From Deltaproteobacteria bacterium (GTDB taxonomy: Bacteria > Myxococcota_A > UBA9160 > JAFDET01): a stretch of DNA of 8,319 bases. This document shows, in pieces, positions 1 through 5,949 of the stretch; the stretch's first letter is position 1; the number at the start of each line of letters is the position of its first letter. A model generated the notes under the pieces. It was given only the letters and a program-made list of their open reading frames with translations. It was not told the origin of the DNA and ran no database searches. The stretch is taken from positions 1 to 8,319 of the forward strand of contig JAFDET010000141.1 of NCBI GenBank assembly GCA_019310195.1. The letters run 5' to 3'. A program made the translations under genes and the position numbers.

Positions 1-386
1 TCCCGGGTGAACGCGTGGGCGACCGGCGGGAGGCTCATCTCGGCGTCGCCGACCAGGGCAAGCCGCATCAGGTGATTGCGGGCGTAGGTGCGCCGGGTCA
101 GGTCCACGATGCGGCGGATCTTGCGGCCCGCCCCGCCCTCGCTCTCCCGCACCGCGCGCCCCTCGCGGATGAAGGCCTCGGCGTCCTGCTCCAGGAGCCG
201 CCCGTACAAGTCGTCCTTGTTGCGGAAGTGGGAGTACAGCGTGGTTCGGGAGCAGCCGGCCTCCCGCGCCACCTCGTCCATGGTGGTCTTGGGCGCCCCG
301 AAGCGCAGGAAACGCCGTCGTGCGGCCTCCAGGATGGCGTCGCGGGTCCCCCCCGGAGCGCCGGGGGCGTGCTGGGCATTGCTCAT
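1..386 (-). CDS. TetR/AcrR-family transcriptional repressor (3' end beyond the window)
   Basis: A cytoplasmic one-component repressor, read leftward and cut by the window edge, so 128 residues are visible. From the ATG at 386 the protein begins MSNAQHAPG. A classic TetR N-terminal three-helix DNA-binding domain follows: helix 1 around residues 13-29 (TRDAILEAARRRFLRFG) and the helix-turn-helix around 34-53 (TTMDEVAREAGCSRTTLYSH), ending in the family hallmark LYSHFRNKDDLY. The visible start of the ligand domain (RRTYARNHLMRLALVGDAEM) resembles TetR proteins but does not show the ligand. An in-frame ATG at 398 is possible, but it overlaps the predicted -10 box, so 386 is preferred; neither has a clear Shine-Dalgarno. 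The gene is divergent from the catabolic operon starting at 488 and shares its promoter region, the usual layout for autoregulation plus control of the neighbour. Family assignment is secure; the effector (perhaps an acyl-CoA) is inference. Confidence 0.95.
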   Translation of the reverse strand, partial: MSNAQHAPGAPGGTRDAILEAARRRFLRFGAPKTTMDEVAREAGCSRTTLYSHFRNKDDLYGRLLEQDAEAFIREGRAVRESEGGAGRKIRRIVDLTRRTYARNHLMRLALVGDAEMSLPPVAHAFTR

Positions 387-395
387 GGTGCGGGG

Positions 396-424
396 CATAT
401 TAACAGTTGACGTATATTTGTCCA
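396..424 (-). promoter_or_regulatory. Candidate tetR promoter, overlapping the operator
   Basis: On the reverse strand TGGACA (424-419, five of six to the -35 consensus) is followed after 16 nt by TAATAT (402-397, four of six to the -10). Transcription would begin around 391-389, only a few bases before the ATG at 386, so the mRNA would be nearly leaderless. The two -35 elements lie within the same palindrome and the promoters point away from each other, a compact design for coordinate repression. Motif evidence only. Confidence 0.35.
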
Positions 425-431
425 CTTGTTA
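401..431. promoter_or_regulatory. Candidate TetR operator: imperfect 31-bp palindrome
   Basis: The AT-rich spacer between the divergent genes contains an inverted repeat centred on position 416. Outer arms are TAACA (401-405) and TGTTA (427-431), with further matched bases (TG at 408-409 and CA at 423-424). The central part is not symmetrical. Size and position suit a TetR dimer or pair of dimers, and the site covers the predicted -35 to -10 space of both outward promoters. Binding is inferred from position and symmetry only. Confidence 0.5.
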
Positions 432-435
432 TTCA
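407..435 (+). promoter_or_regulatory. Candidate sigma-70-type promoter of the amidohydrolase-ACAD operon
   Basis: A -35 like element TTGACG (407-412, five of six to consensus) is followed after 17 nt by TATTCA (430-435, three of six) as a weak -10. It lies about 50 nt upstream of the ATG at 488 and inside the candidate operator, so a bound TetR protein would block RNA polymerase. The -10 is weak and the assignment is based on motif and spacing alone. Confidence 0.4.
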
Positions 436-487
436 GAACCATGAGATCGAGGCGCGAGACCTGCCCACGCGCCCTGGAGGAGTCGAA

Positions 488-1342
488 ATGGGAGAGACGG
501 TCGGAGCCATCGACGCCTGGGCCACCCTGGTGCCGCCCGGCACCATCGATCGCTGGCCTGCGGAGTTCATCCACATCTTCAAGCGCTACGGCACGCTCGA
601 GCTCTTCGAGCGGGGAATGACGGCCGAGGAGATGCTCGATCACATGGACGCCGCGGGCGTCGAGCGGCTGATGCTCTCGGCCTTCGGCTACGGCGACGTG
701 GAGATCATCACCAACGAAGAGGTCGCGGAGATCTGCGCCAAGCACCCCGACCGCTTTACCGGTGTCGGCACCGTCGATCCACGGGGCAAGCCCATGGACG
801 TGGTCCGCGAGATCGAACGTCTGGCCCGGGAGCTGGGGCTCCGAGGACTTCGCCTCGAGCCGTACGCCTACGGGGACGGCATGGTCGGGGCTCCGCCCAA
901 TCAGAAGATGTACTGGCCCGTCTACGCCAAGTGCGTGGAGCTGGGGCTGCCGGTCGCGATCCAGGTGGGGCACACGGGCCCGCTGCTTCCCTCCGAAGCG
1001 GGGCGTCCCATCTACCTGGACGAGGTCGCCCTCGCCTTCCCCGAGCTGGTGATCCTGGGCTGCCACCTGGGCCAGCCCTGGCACGAAGAGATGATGATCC
1101 TGGCCTGGAAGCACCCCAACGTGTACGTGGAGACCAGCGCGCGCACGCCGAAGCACTGGCCGGAGTCGTTCGTCAAGTTCGCCAACGGCTACGGCCAGGA
1201 CAAGGTGCTCTGGGCCACCGACTACCCGCTGCTCACGTTCGACCGTACGCTGGAAGAGCTGCGCGAGCTGGGCGTGTCCGAGACGGCCTACCGGAAGATC
1301 GTGCGTGAGAATGCGATCCGCGCCTTCGGCCTGGAGGCCTGA
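488..1342 (+). CDS. Amidohydrolase_2-family TIM-barrel protein with altered metal site
   Basis: A 284-residue protein of the amidohydrolase-related family that includes ACMSD, resorcylate and carboxyvanillate decarboxylases and LigI-type lactonases (cytoplasmic hydrolases or decarboxylases on acidic or aromatic substrates). Visible motifs are the strand-1 region AIDAWATL (residues 7-14), GLRGLRLEPY (117-126), VGHTGP with His161, GCHLGQPWHEE with His192, and LWATDYP with Asp245. The canonical strand-1 HxH (or ExH) is missing: the positions are Trp11 and Thr13. The start at 488 has a strong GGAGG (476-480) 7 nt upstream; an upstream TTG at 407 in the same frame lies within the promoter and is rejected. 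It is first in a four-gene operon with CoA-ester enzymes, so its substrate is probably an intermediate or product of CoA-dependent catabolism (inference). Family is secure, reaction unknown. Confidence 0.9.
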   Translation: MGETVGAIDAWATLVPPGTIDRWPAEFIHIFKRYGTLELFERGMTAEEMLDHMDAAGVERLMLSAFGYGDVEIITNEEVAEICAKHPDRFTGVGTVDPRGKPMDVVREIERLARELGLRGLRLEPYAYGDGMVGAPPNQKMYWPVYAKCVELGLPVAIQVGHTGPLLPSEAGRPIYLDEVALAFPELVILGCHLGQPWHEEMMILAWKHPNVYVETSARTPKHWPESFVKFANGYGQDKVLWATDYPLLTFDRTLEELRELGVSETAYRKIVRENAIRAFGLEA

Positions 1343-1344
1343 GC

Positions 1345-1788
1345 GTGGACGCAGAGGCCATGCGCGCGGTGCTCGCACGGATCCCCTTCACCCGGCATCT
1401 GGACTTCCAGATCGAGCGCGCCGCCGACGGCGACGTCCGCATGACGCTTCCCGACAGCGCCGCCACTCGCAATCTGGCCGGTACCGTCCACGCCGGCACC
1501 CTCTACACGTTCGGCGAGACCGTGGCCGGAGTTGCGGCCGGCCTGGAGACCCTGGACAGGGCCTTCCCCTTCGCGCGCCGCGCCGAGATCCACTATCGGC
1601 TGCCGGCCCGCGGTGTCGTGCACGGGCTCGCACGGGTCGACAAGAGAGACGTCGAGCGGGTGCTCGAGGAGCTCTCCCGCGAGGGCCGCGCGGAGCTCAC
1701 GGTCGAAGTCGCACTCCAGGGGCCCGACGGCCGGACCGTGGCGGAGATGGAGGTGGACTACGCCTTCCGCCCGCTGGAGGCAGCATGA
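1345..1788 (+). CDS. Hotdog-fold thioesterase, PaaI/DUF4442-like
   Basis: A 147-residue single-domain hotdog protein, probably a cytoplasmic acyl-CoA thioesterase. The diagnostic segment is NLAGTVHAGTLYTFGETVAG (residues 43-62). It matches the PaaI pattern N..G..HGG.L..LAD: HAG replaces HGG at 49-51, and Glu58 sits at the position of the catalytic Asp of PaaI. Later strands (AEIHYRLPARG, ELTVEVALQGPDGRTVAEMEVDYAF) complete the fold. The GTG at 1345 lies 2 nt after the upstream stop with GGAGG at 1333-1337 in good position; an in-frame ATG at 1360 would remove five residues. Its stop overlaps the next start (ATGA, 1785-1788), implying translational coupling. In this operon it may release CoA from a product or from dead-end intermediates (inference). 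Confidence 0.87.
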   Translation: MDAEAMRAVLARIPFTRHLDFQIERAADGDVRMTLPDSAATRNLAGTVHAGTLYTFGETVAGVAAGLETLDRAFPFARRAEIHYRLPARGVVHGLARVDKRDVERVLEELSREGRAELTVEVALQGPDGRTVAEMEVDYAFRPLEAA

Positions 1789-2564
1789 CCGCACCCCTGC
1801 GACTCGAGAGCAAGGACGGAATCGCAACGATCACCCTCGCCCAGCCGGAGCGCATGAACGCCCTCAGCCTCGAAATGCTGGAGGCGCTGGTGGACGCCCT
1901 GGATGCCGTCGGCCGAGGCGACGATCGGGTCCTGATCCTGGCCGCGCAGGGCCGCGCCTTCTGCGCGGGCGCCGACCGTGCGGAGATGGTCGAGCGCGCG
2001 CCCAGCGAGTGGGAACCGATCGTGAATCGCTATCTGGATCCCGTGCGCCGCATCGCGGACCTCGACATCCCGGTGATCGCGCGCCTCCAGGGAGATACCG
2101 TGGGCGGCGGCTTCGGTCTGGCCATCGCCTGCGACTTCCGCGTGGCGGCCGAGGGCATCCGGCTGGGCGCCCCCTTCGTGCGCATCGGGCTGGCCGGCTG
2201 CGACATGTCGGCCGGCTACTACCTGCCCCGGCTCGTTCCCCTGGGTGTGGCGACGGAGATGATGATGACCGGGCGGCTCGTGCGAGCGGACGAGGCGCTG
2301 GCGCTGGGCCTCGTCCACCGGGTAGCCGCGGCCGAGAGCCTGGACGAAGAGGTGGCCGCACTGGCCGGGCGGCTGCGAAGCGGCCCGCCGATCGCCCTGG
2401 CCTTCACCAAGCGTGCCATTCGGCGCTCGCTGGATCTGGGCCGGGACGCGGAGTTCGACTACGAGGTCTTCGCCCAGGTGAACTGCATCCAGACCGAGGA
2501 TCACCGCGAGGGCGTGCGGGCCTTCTTCGATGAGAAGCGCGCGCCGGTCTTCCGGGGGCGCTGA
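1785..2564 (+). CDS. Crotonase-superfamily protein (enoyl-CoA hydratase/isomerase-like)
   Basis: A 259-residue protein of normal crotonase length, acting on an acyl-CoA in the cytoplasm. The CoA and oxyanion-hole elements are present: PERMNALS (21-28), AFCAGAD (58-64) and GDTVGGGFGLAIACDFRVA (103-121). The two glutamates of classical hydratases (rat Glu144 and Glu164) are not conserved: the aligned residues are Gly111 (GGGFG instead of GGGCE) and Phe131 (APFVRIGL instead of QPEILLG). The segment GLAGCDMSAGYYLPRLV (135-151) carries Asp140, which may supply the acid/base. The start uses GGAGG at 1776-1780, 4 nt upstream, overlapping the thioesterase stop. A plain 2-enoyl-CoA hydratase activity is therefore doubtful; isomerase, hydrolase or C-C lyase chemistry are alternatives. 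Fold assignment is secure, reaction not. Confidence 0.93.
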   Translation: MTAPLRLESKDGIATITLAQPERMNALSLEMLEALVDALDAVGRGDDRVLILAAQGRAFCAGADRAEMVERAPSEWEPIVNRYLDPVRRIADLDIPVIARLQGDTVGGGFGLAIACDFRVAAEGIRLGAPFVRIGLAGCDMSAGYYLPRLVPLGVATEMMMTGRLVRADEALALGLVHRVAAAESLDEEVAALAGRLRSGPPIALAFTKRAIRRSLDLGRDAEFDYEVFAQVNCIQTEDHREGVRAFFDEKRAPVFRGR

Positions 2565-2565
2565 C

Positions 2566-3714
2566 ATGGCCGAGCCGGACTTCTACCTGAGCGACGAGCA
2601 GCGCGAGCTCCAGCGCAGCCTGCGCGAGTTCGTTGCCAAGGAGATCGCGCCCATCGCGGCGCAGTGCGACGCGGAGGAGCGCTTCCCGCTCGCTCTGTTC
2701 CCCAAGCTGGGGTCCCTCGGCTACCTGGGACTGCGCTTTCCCGAGGAGCTGGGCGGGGCCGGCGGCAGCAACCTGGATTACGCCGTGCTGTGCGAGGAGC
2801 TCGCCTACGGCTCTGCGGGCATCGCCCTGGGGTTCTACGTGCACACCGCGCTGGCCTGTGCCGCACTGGAAGCCTTCGGCTCCGAGATGCTCCAGCGGGA
2901 GTGGCTGGCGCCCGCGCTGCGCGGTGAACGTATCGGAGCCTGGGCCTTCGCCGAGGCCGGAGCCGGCTCCGACGCCGGGGCGATCGCCACCCGCGCGGTG
3001 GCCGACGGCAATCACTACGTCCTGAACGGCTCGAAGCTCTTCATCACCAATGGCCCGATCGCCGACTTCCTGGTGGTCGTCGCGTCGACGGCTCCCGAGC
3101 AGCGGCTCAAGGGGCTCTCTCTCTTCCTCGTGGAACGCGACCGCGCGGGGTTTCGCGTGGCCGGCACGCTTTCCAAGCTGGGCGTGCGAGCTTCGGAGAT
3201 GGCGGAGCTGGTCTTCGAGGACTGCCGCATTCCGGCGACCCATCTCATCGGCCGCGAGAACCGCGGCTTCCTGGACGTGCTGCGAACGCTCACACTCGGC
3301 CGCATCGCCTCGGCCGCCTTCGCCTCCGGCGTCGCGCGCGCGGCGCTCGATGCCACGCTGGTGCACGCGCGCGAGCGCGTGCAATTCGGCCAACCGATCG
3401 GATCGTTCCAGGCCGTGCGCTTCGGGATTGCCGACATGGCGCTGCAGATCGAGGCCTCGCGCCTGCTCTGCCACCGCGCCGCGATCGCGGCGGACCGGGG
3501 ACTGCCCCACGGCCGCGAGGCCTCCATGGCCAAGCTCTACGCCACTGAGGCCTGCACCCGGATCGTCGAGCGCGCACTGCACTACCACGGCGCCGCGGGC
3601 TTCATGGCGGAGTCGCCGGTGCAGCGTCTGTACCGCGACTGCAAGGTCTTCGAGCTCGGTGAGGGATCCAGCGAGCTCCAACGCGACATGATCGCGCGAG
3701 ACCTCGGCCTCTAG
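2566..3714 (+). CDS. Acyl-CoA dehydrogenase (canonical, FAD-dependent)
   Basis: A 382-residue flavoenzyme of the usual length for homotetrameric acyl-CoA dehydrogenases, introducing an alpha-beta double bond and passing electrons to ETF. Domains in order: N-terminal helical domain (1-120), middle beta domain with AFAEAGAGSDAG (127-138, the flavin/substrate signature with Ala where Thr/Ser is usual) and NGSKLFITNG (154-163), then the C-terminal helical domain with RVQFGQPIGSFQAV. The closing ELGEGSSELQRDMIARDL places Glu366 at the position of the MCAD catalytic base, so it should be active. The second signature reads HYHGAAGFM rather than Q..GG.GY. It starts 1 nt after the crotonase stop and is the last gene of the operon. 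Chain length or ring specificity cannot be read from the sequence. Confidence 0.95.
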   Translation: MAEPDFYLSDEQRELQRSLREFVAKEIAPIAAQCDAEERFPLALFPKLGSLGYLGLRFPEELGGAGGSNLDYAVLCEELAYGSAGIALGFYVHTALACAALEAFGSEMLQREWLAPALRGERIGAWAFAEAGAGSDAGAIATRAVADGNHYVLNGSKLFITNGPIADFLVVVASTAPEQRLKGLSLFLVERDRAGFRVAGTLSKLGVRASEMAELVFEDCRIPATHLIGRENRGFLDVLRTLTLGRIASAAFASGVARAALDATLVHARERVQFGQPIGSFQAVRFGIADMALQIEASRLLCHRAAIAADRGLPHGREASMAKLYATEACTRIVERALHYHGAAGFMAESPVQRLYRDCKVFELGEGSSELQRDMIARDLGL

Positions 3715-3727
3715 ATCACGAGAGGCC
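3706..3727. terminator. Candidate shared hairpin terminator between convergent operons
   Basis: GGCCTCT (3706-3712) and AGAGGCC (3721-3727) form a perfect 7-bp stem with an 8-nt loop, spanning the TAG of the acyl-CoA dehydrogenase and ending just before the convergent stop at 3734. It is symmetrical and could serve both strands, but neither side has a T-tract, so it would be a weak or non-canonical terminator. Confidence 0.4.
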
Positions 3728-3733
3728 CTTCGC

Positions 3734-5350
3734 TCACGCCTGCACGCCGCCGTAGGGAACGCCGGTCAGGTGGTGCATGTCGCGCTTCCAGGTCGTGAGG
3801 TCGTCGAGGGAGAGCTGGTTCAGGTGGCTGTGTCCGCAGGCCCGGGCCATCACGCGCATCAGCTCCGTCGCGCTGGTCAGGAAGCGGGCCAGGCGCTTCG
3901 CGGCCAGGTCCACCTCCAGCCGCGCGCGCAGGTCCGGGCGCTGGGTCGCGATGCCCACGGGGCAGTTGTTGGTGTGGCAGGCGCGCATGCCCAGGCAGCC
4001 GATGGCCTGGATCGCGGCGTTGGAGACGGCGATGCCGTCGGCCCCGAGCGCCATGGCCTTGACGAAGTCCGAAGGCACACGCAGGCCACCGGTTGCAATC
4101 AGGGTGACGTCGCCGCGCCCGCGCGCATCCAGGTGGCGACGCGCCCGGGCCAACGCCGGAATCGTGGGCACACTGATGTTGTTGCGGAAGATCAGCGGCG
4201 CGGCTCCCGTTCCGCCGCCGCGTCCGTCGAGGATGACGTAGTCGGCCCCTGCTTCGAGGGCCGCGTCCAGGTCGCGCTCCACGTGCTGGGCCGACAGCTT
4301 GAACCCGATCGGAATTCCCCCGGTGGCTTCGCGCACCTGCTCGGCGAAGCGGCGGAAGTCGTCCACATGCTCCCACTCCGGGAAGCGCGCGGGCGAGATG
4401 GCGGCGGTTCCTTCGGGCAGCCCGCGGACTTCGGCAATCTTGCCCATCACCTTGTGGCCGGGAAGGTGCCCGCCGGTTCCCGTCTTGGCGCCCTGCCCGC
4501 ACTTGAAGTGGAAGGCCTGCACCTTCTTGAGCAGCTCCATGTTGAAGCCGAAGCGCGCCGAAGCCAGCTCGTAGAAGTAACGGCTGTTCTCGGCCTGCTC
4601 CTCGGGCAGCATGCCGCCCTCGCCGGAACAGATGCCGCTGCCGGCAGCCTCCGCGCCCCGGGCCAGAGCCACCTTCGCCTCCTCGGAGAGCGCGCCGTAG
4701 CTCATGTCCGAGACGAAGAGCGGGATCTCCAGCCGCAACGGCCGCGCGGCGTTGGGCCCGATGACGAGATCGCTCCCCACCTCCGCGTCGTCCAGGAGCG
4801 GCACGCGGTGCAGCTGCGCCGTCAGGATCTGGATGTCATCCCAGCCCGGCAGCTGGCTGCGAGGGACTCCCATGGCGTCCGCGCGGCCGTGGTGCCCCAC
4901 GCGCTCCAACCCGTGCTCGGCCATCTCGGCGATCCAGCCGGCGTAGGGCTCGTCCGGCGTGCCGTGGGGATCGGCGTAGGCGCCCTGGTAGGCGCTGCGG
5001 TCGAAAGGTTGAGGGTGGCAGCGCTCCCACTCGCGCACCTCGTCCTCGTCCACCAGCACCTGACCGTCTTCGATCCAGTGGCCGAAGCGGTGCAGCTTCT
5101 CTTGGTTGGAGTAGGACGAGACGCCCGTGCGAAAGCGGAAGTCCCAGCCGTGGACGCCGCAGACCAGGTCCTCTCCCCGGATCTCGCCGTCGGCGAGCAG
5201 GGCGCCGCGGTGCAGGCAGCGGCCGTAGAGCACCGAGACCTCGTCGGCGTCCGGCCAACGAACGATCACGAGATCGACATCGGCAACCAGCGCGTGCACC
5301 GGCTTCGAAGGATCGAGCTCGGCGAACGTGGCAACGCGGATCTTGTTCAT
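3734..5350 (-). CDS. Rieske [2Fe-2S]-glutamate synthase-like FMN/Fe-S fusion oxidoreductase
   Basis: A 538-residue cytoplasmic two-domain protein. Residues about 1-110 form a Rieske domain with CxH-x16-CxxH ligands (Cys45, His47, Cys64, His67). Residues about 160-515 are the glutamate-synthase FMN barrel: MSYGALS (216-222), GEGG (243-246), QGAKTGTGGHLPG (286-298), GFKLSAQ (349-355), DGRGGGTGAAP (375-385) and the Fe-S cysteines Cys452, Cys458 and Cys463 in CLGMRACHTNNCPVG. It lacks the N-terminal glutaminase domain and the GltB C-terminal helix, so ammonia cannot come from its own amidotransferase. Known relatives of the barrel include GltB and methylamine-glutamate N-methyltransferase subunits; the Rieske domain suggests electron input or output. 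The start has GGGAGAG shortly upstream. It follows the NTF2-like gene by 51 nt, probably in one operon. Domain calls are strong; substrate and product are unknown. Confidence 0.93.
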   Translation of the reverse strand: MNKIRVATFAELDPSKPVHALVADVDLVIVRWPDADEVSVLYGRCLHRGALLADGEIRGEDLVCGVHGWDFRFRTGVSSYSNQEKLHRFGHWIEDGQVLVDEDEVREWERCHPQPFDRSAYQGAYADPHGTPDEPYAGWIAEMAEHGLERVGHHGRADAMGVPRSQLPGWDDIQILTAQLHRVPLLDDAEVGSDLVIGPNAARPLRLEIPLFVSDMSYGALSEEAKVALARGAEAAGSGICSGEGGMLPEEQAENSRYFYELASARFGFNMELLKKVQAFHFKCGQGAKTGTGGHLPGHKVMGKIAEVRGLPEGTAAISPARFPEWEHVDDFRRFAEQVREATGGIPIGFKLSAQHVERDLDAALEAGADYVILDGRGGGTGAAPLIFRNNISVPTIPALARARRHLDARGRGDVTLIATGGLRVPSDFVKAMALGADGIAVSNAAIQAIGCLGMRACHTNNCPVGIATQRPDLRARLEVDLAAKRLARFLTSATELMRVMARACGHSHLNQLSLDDLTTWKRDMHHLTGVPYGGVQA

Positions 5351-5401
5351 GCGCTCTCCCGGCCCGGGCAGGGTGCCGAAAGCAGCGCCGCTTCACGGCG
5401 T

Positions 5402-5746
5402 TCAGCCATGGTAGAAAGTCTCTCGTACGATCTGGCCGTCCCGCCACTCCTGCACGGCCACCTGCCGCTGCTGCACGCGCTCGCCACCCTTGGGCGTCAG
5501 ATCGAAGGTCCACTCCACGGCCGCGCGGTCGCCGTCCACCAGCACCGCTCCGACCGAGGCACCGTGGAACTCGACCCCGTTGACGAAGGCTTCCTCGTAG
5601 GCGCGGTTGGCCGCTTTGCCGGCACGCTCGTCCGCCCCGTTCTCGCTCATCACCACGTCGTCCGCGTAGTAGCGGTCGAAGGTACCCAGAATGTCGCCGG
5701 CGAGGATGCCGTCGATCACCGCCTGCACTTGCTCTCGTACGCTCAT
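5402..5746 (-). CDS. NTF2-like / SnoaL-like small protein
   Basis: A 114-residue protein with the cone-fold pattern of the NTF2/SnoaL superfamily: N-terminal helices (REQVQAVIDGILAGDILGTF), the hallmark FDRYYADDVVMSENG (about 23-37), a helix with AANRAYEEAFVNG, then strands GVEFHGASVGAVLV, AAVEWTFDLTP, RQVAVQEWRDGQIVRETFYHG. Members include small isomerases, cyclases and epoxide hydrolases as well as non-catalytic binding proteins. No diagnostic catalytic dyad can be fixed from sequence alone. The ATG at 5746 is preferred over longer versions because GGAGGAGG (5753-5760) lies immediately upstream. It is the first gene of the unit leading into the Rieske-GltS fusion, so a role in that enzyme's pathway is likely (inference). 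Confidence 0.88.
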   Translation of the reverse strand: MSVREQVQAVIDGILAGDILGTFDRYYADDVVMSENGADERAGKAANRAYEEAFVNGVEFHGASVGAVLVDGDRAAVEWTFDLTPKGGERVQQRQVAVQEWRDGQIVRETFYHG

Positions 5747-5949
5747 TGGACTCCTCCTCCCGCCAAGCCCGGATCGACCGCGCGCGCACGGGTGGGATGC
5801 CGGAGCAAGACGTGCGTGACGGGCCGGGCAAGAGCCTGGGTCCTTCTCCCCCGGGGGCAACGAGTGGCGACACTTCGAGGCCCCAAAAACCACCAAGACA
5901 CCAGGGAGAGCGGCCCGTCCAGCGAGATGAGTCGCGTCAGGAGACCTCC
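5747..5949. other. Divergent intergenic region between NTF2-like and PEP-CTERM genes
   Basis: About 200 nt that must hold the promoters of both the NTF2/Rieske-GltS unit and the PEP-CTERM gene. Apart from the two ribosome-binding sites at its ends and a self-complementary CCCCCGGGGG near 5850, I see no convincing -35/-10 pair or sigma-54 element. A frame open through it on each strand looks like GC-driven read-through and not coding sequence. Confidence 0.5.

Noticed and set aside
407..487. N-terminal extension of the amidohydrolase from a TTG at 407
   Set aside because: The TTG is part of the candidate -35 element, the extension resembles no family N-terminus, and the ATG at 488 has a strong GGAGG.
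383..1378. A 331-codon open frame antisense to the amidohydrolase
   Set aside because: It would run through the promoter/operator spacer into the tetR gene; no domain, no plausible start context.
1305..1784. N-terminal extension of the crotonase frame upstream of 1785
   Set aside because: The upstream stretch is Arg-rich shadow sequence over the thioesterase gene; the ATG at 1785 has an ideal Shine-Dalgarno and a normal family N-terminus.
2404..3681. A 425-codon open frame antisense to the operon's acyl-CoA dehydrogenase
   Set aside because: No motif; a codon-position mirror of a strongly supported gene.
5864..5882. Possible sigma-54 promoter (TGGCGACACTTCGAGGC) upstream of the PEP-CTERM gene
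   Set aside because: The spacing between the GG and GC elements is 12 nt, not 10, and the flanking bases do not match the consensus.
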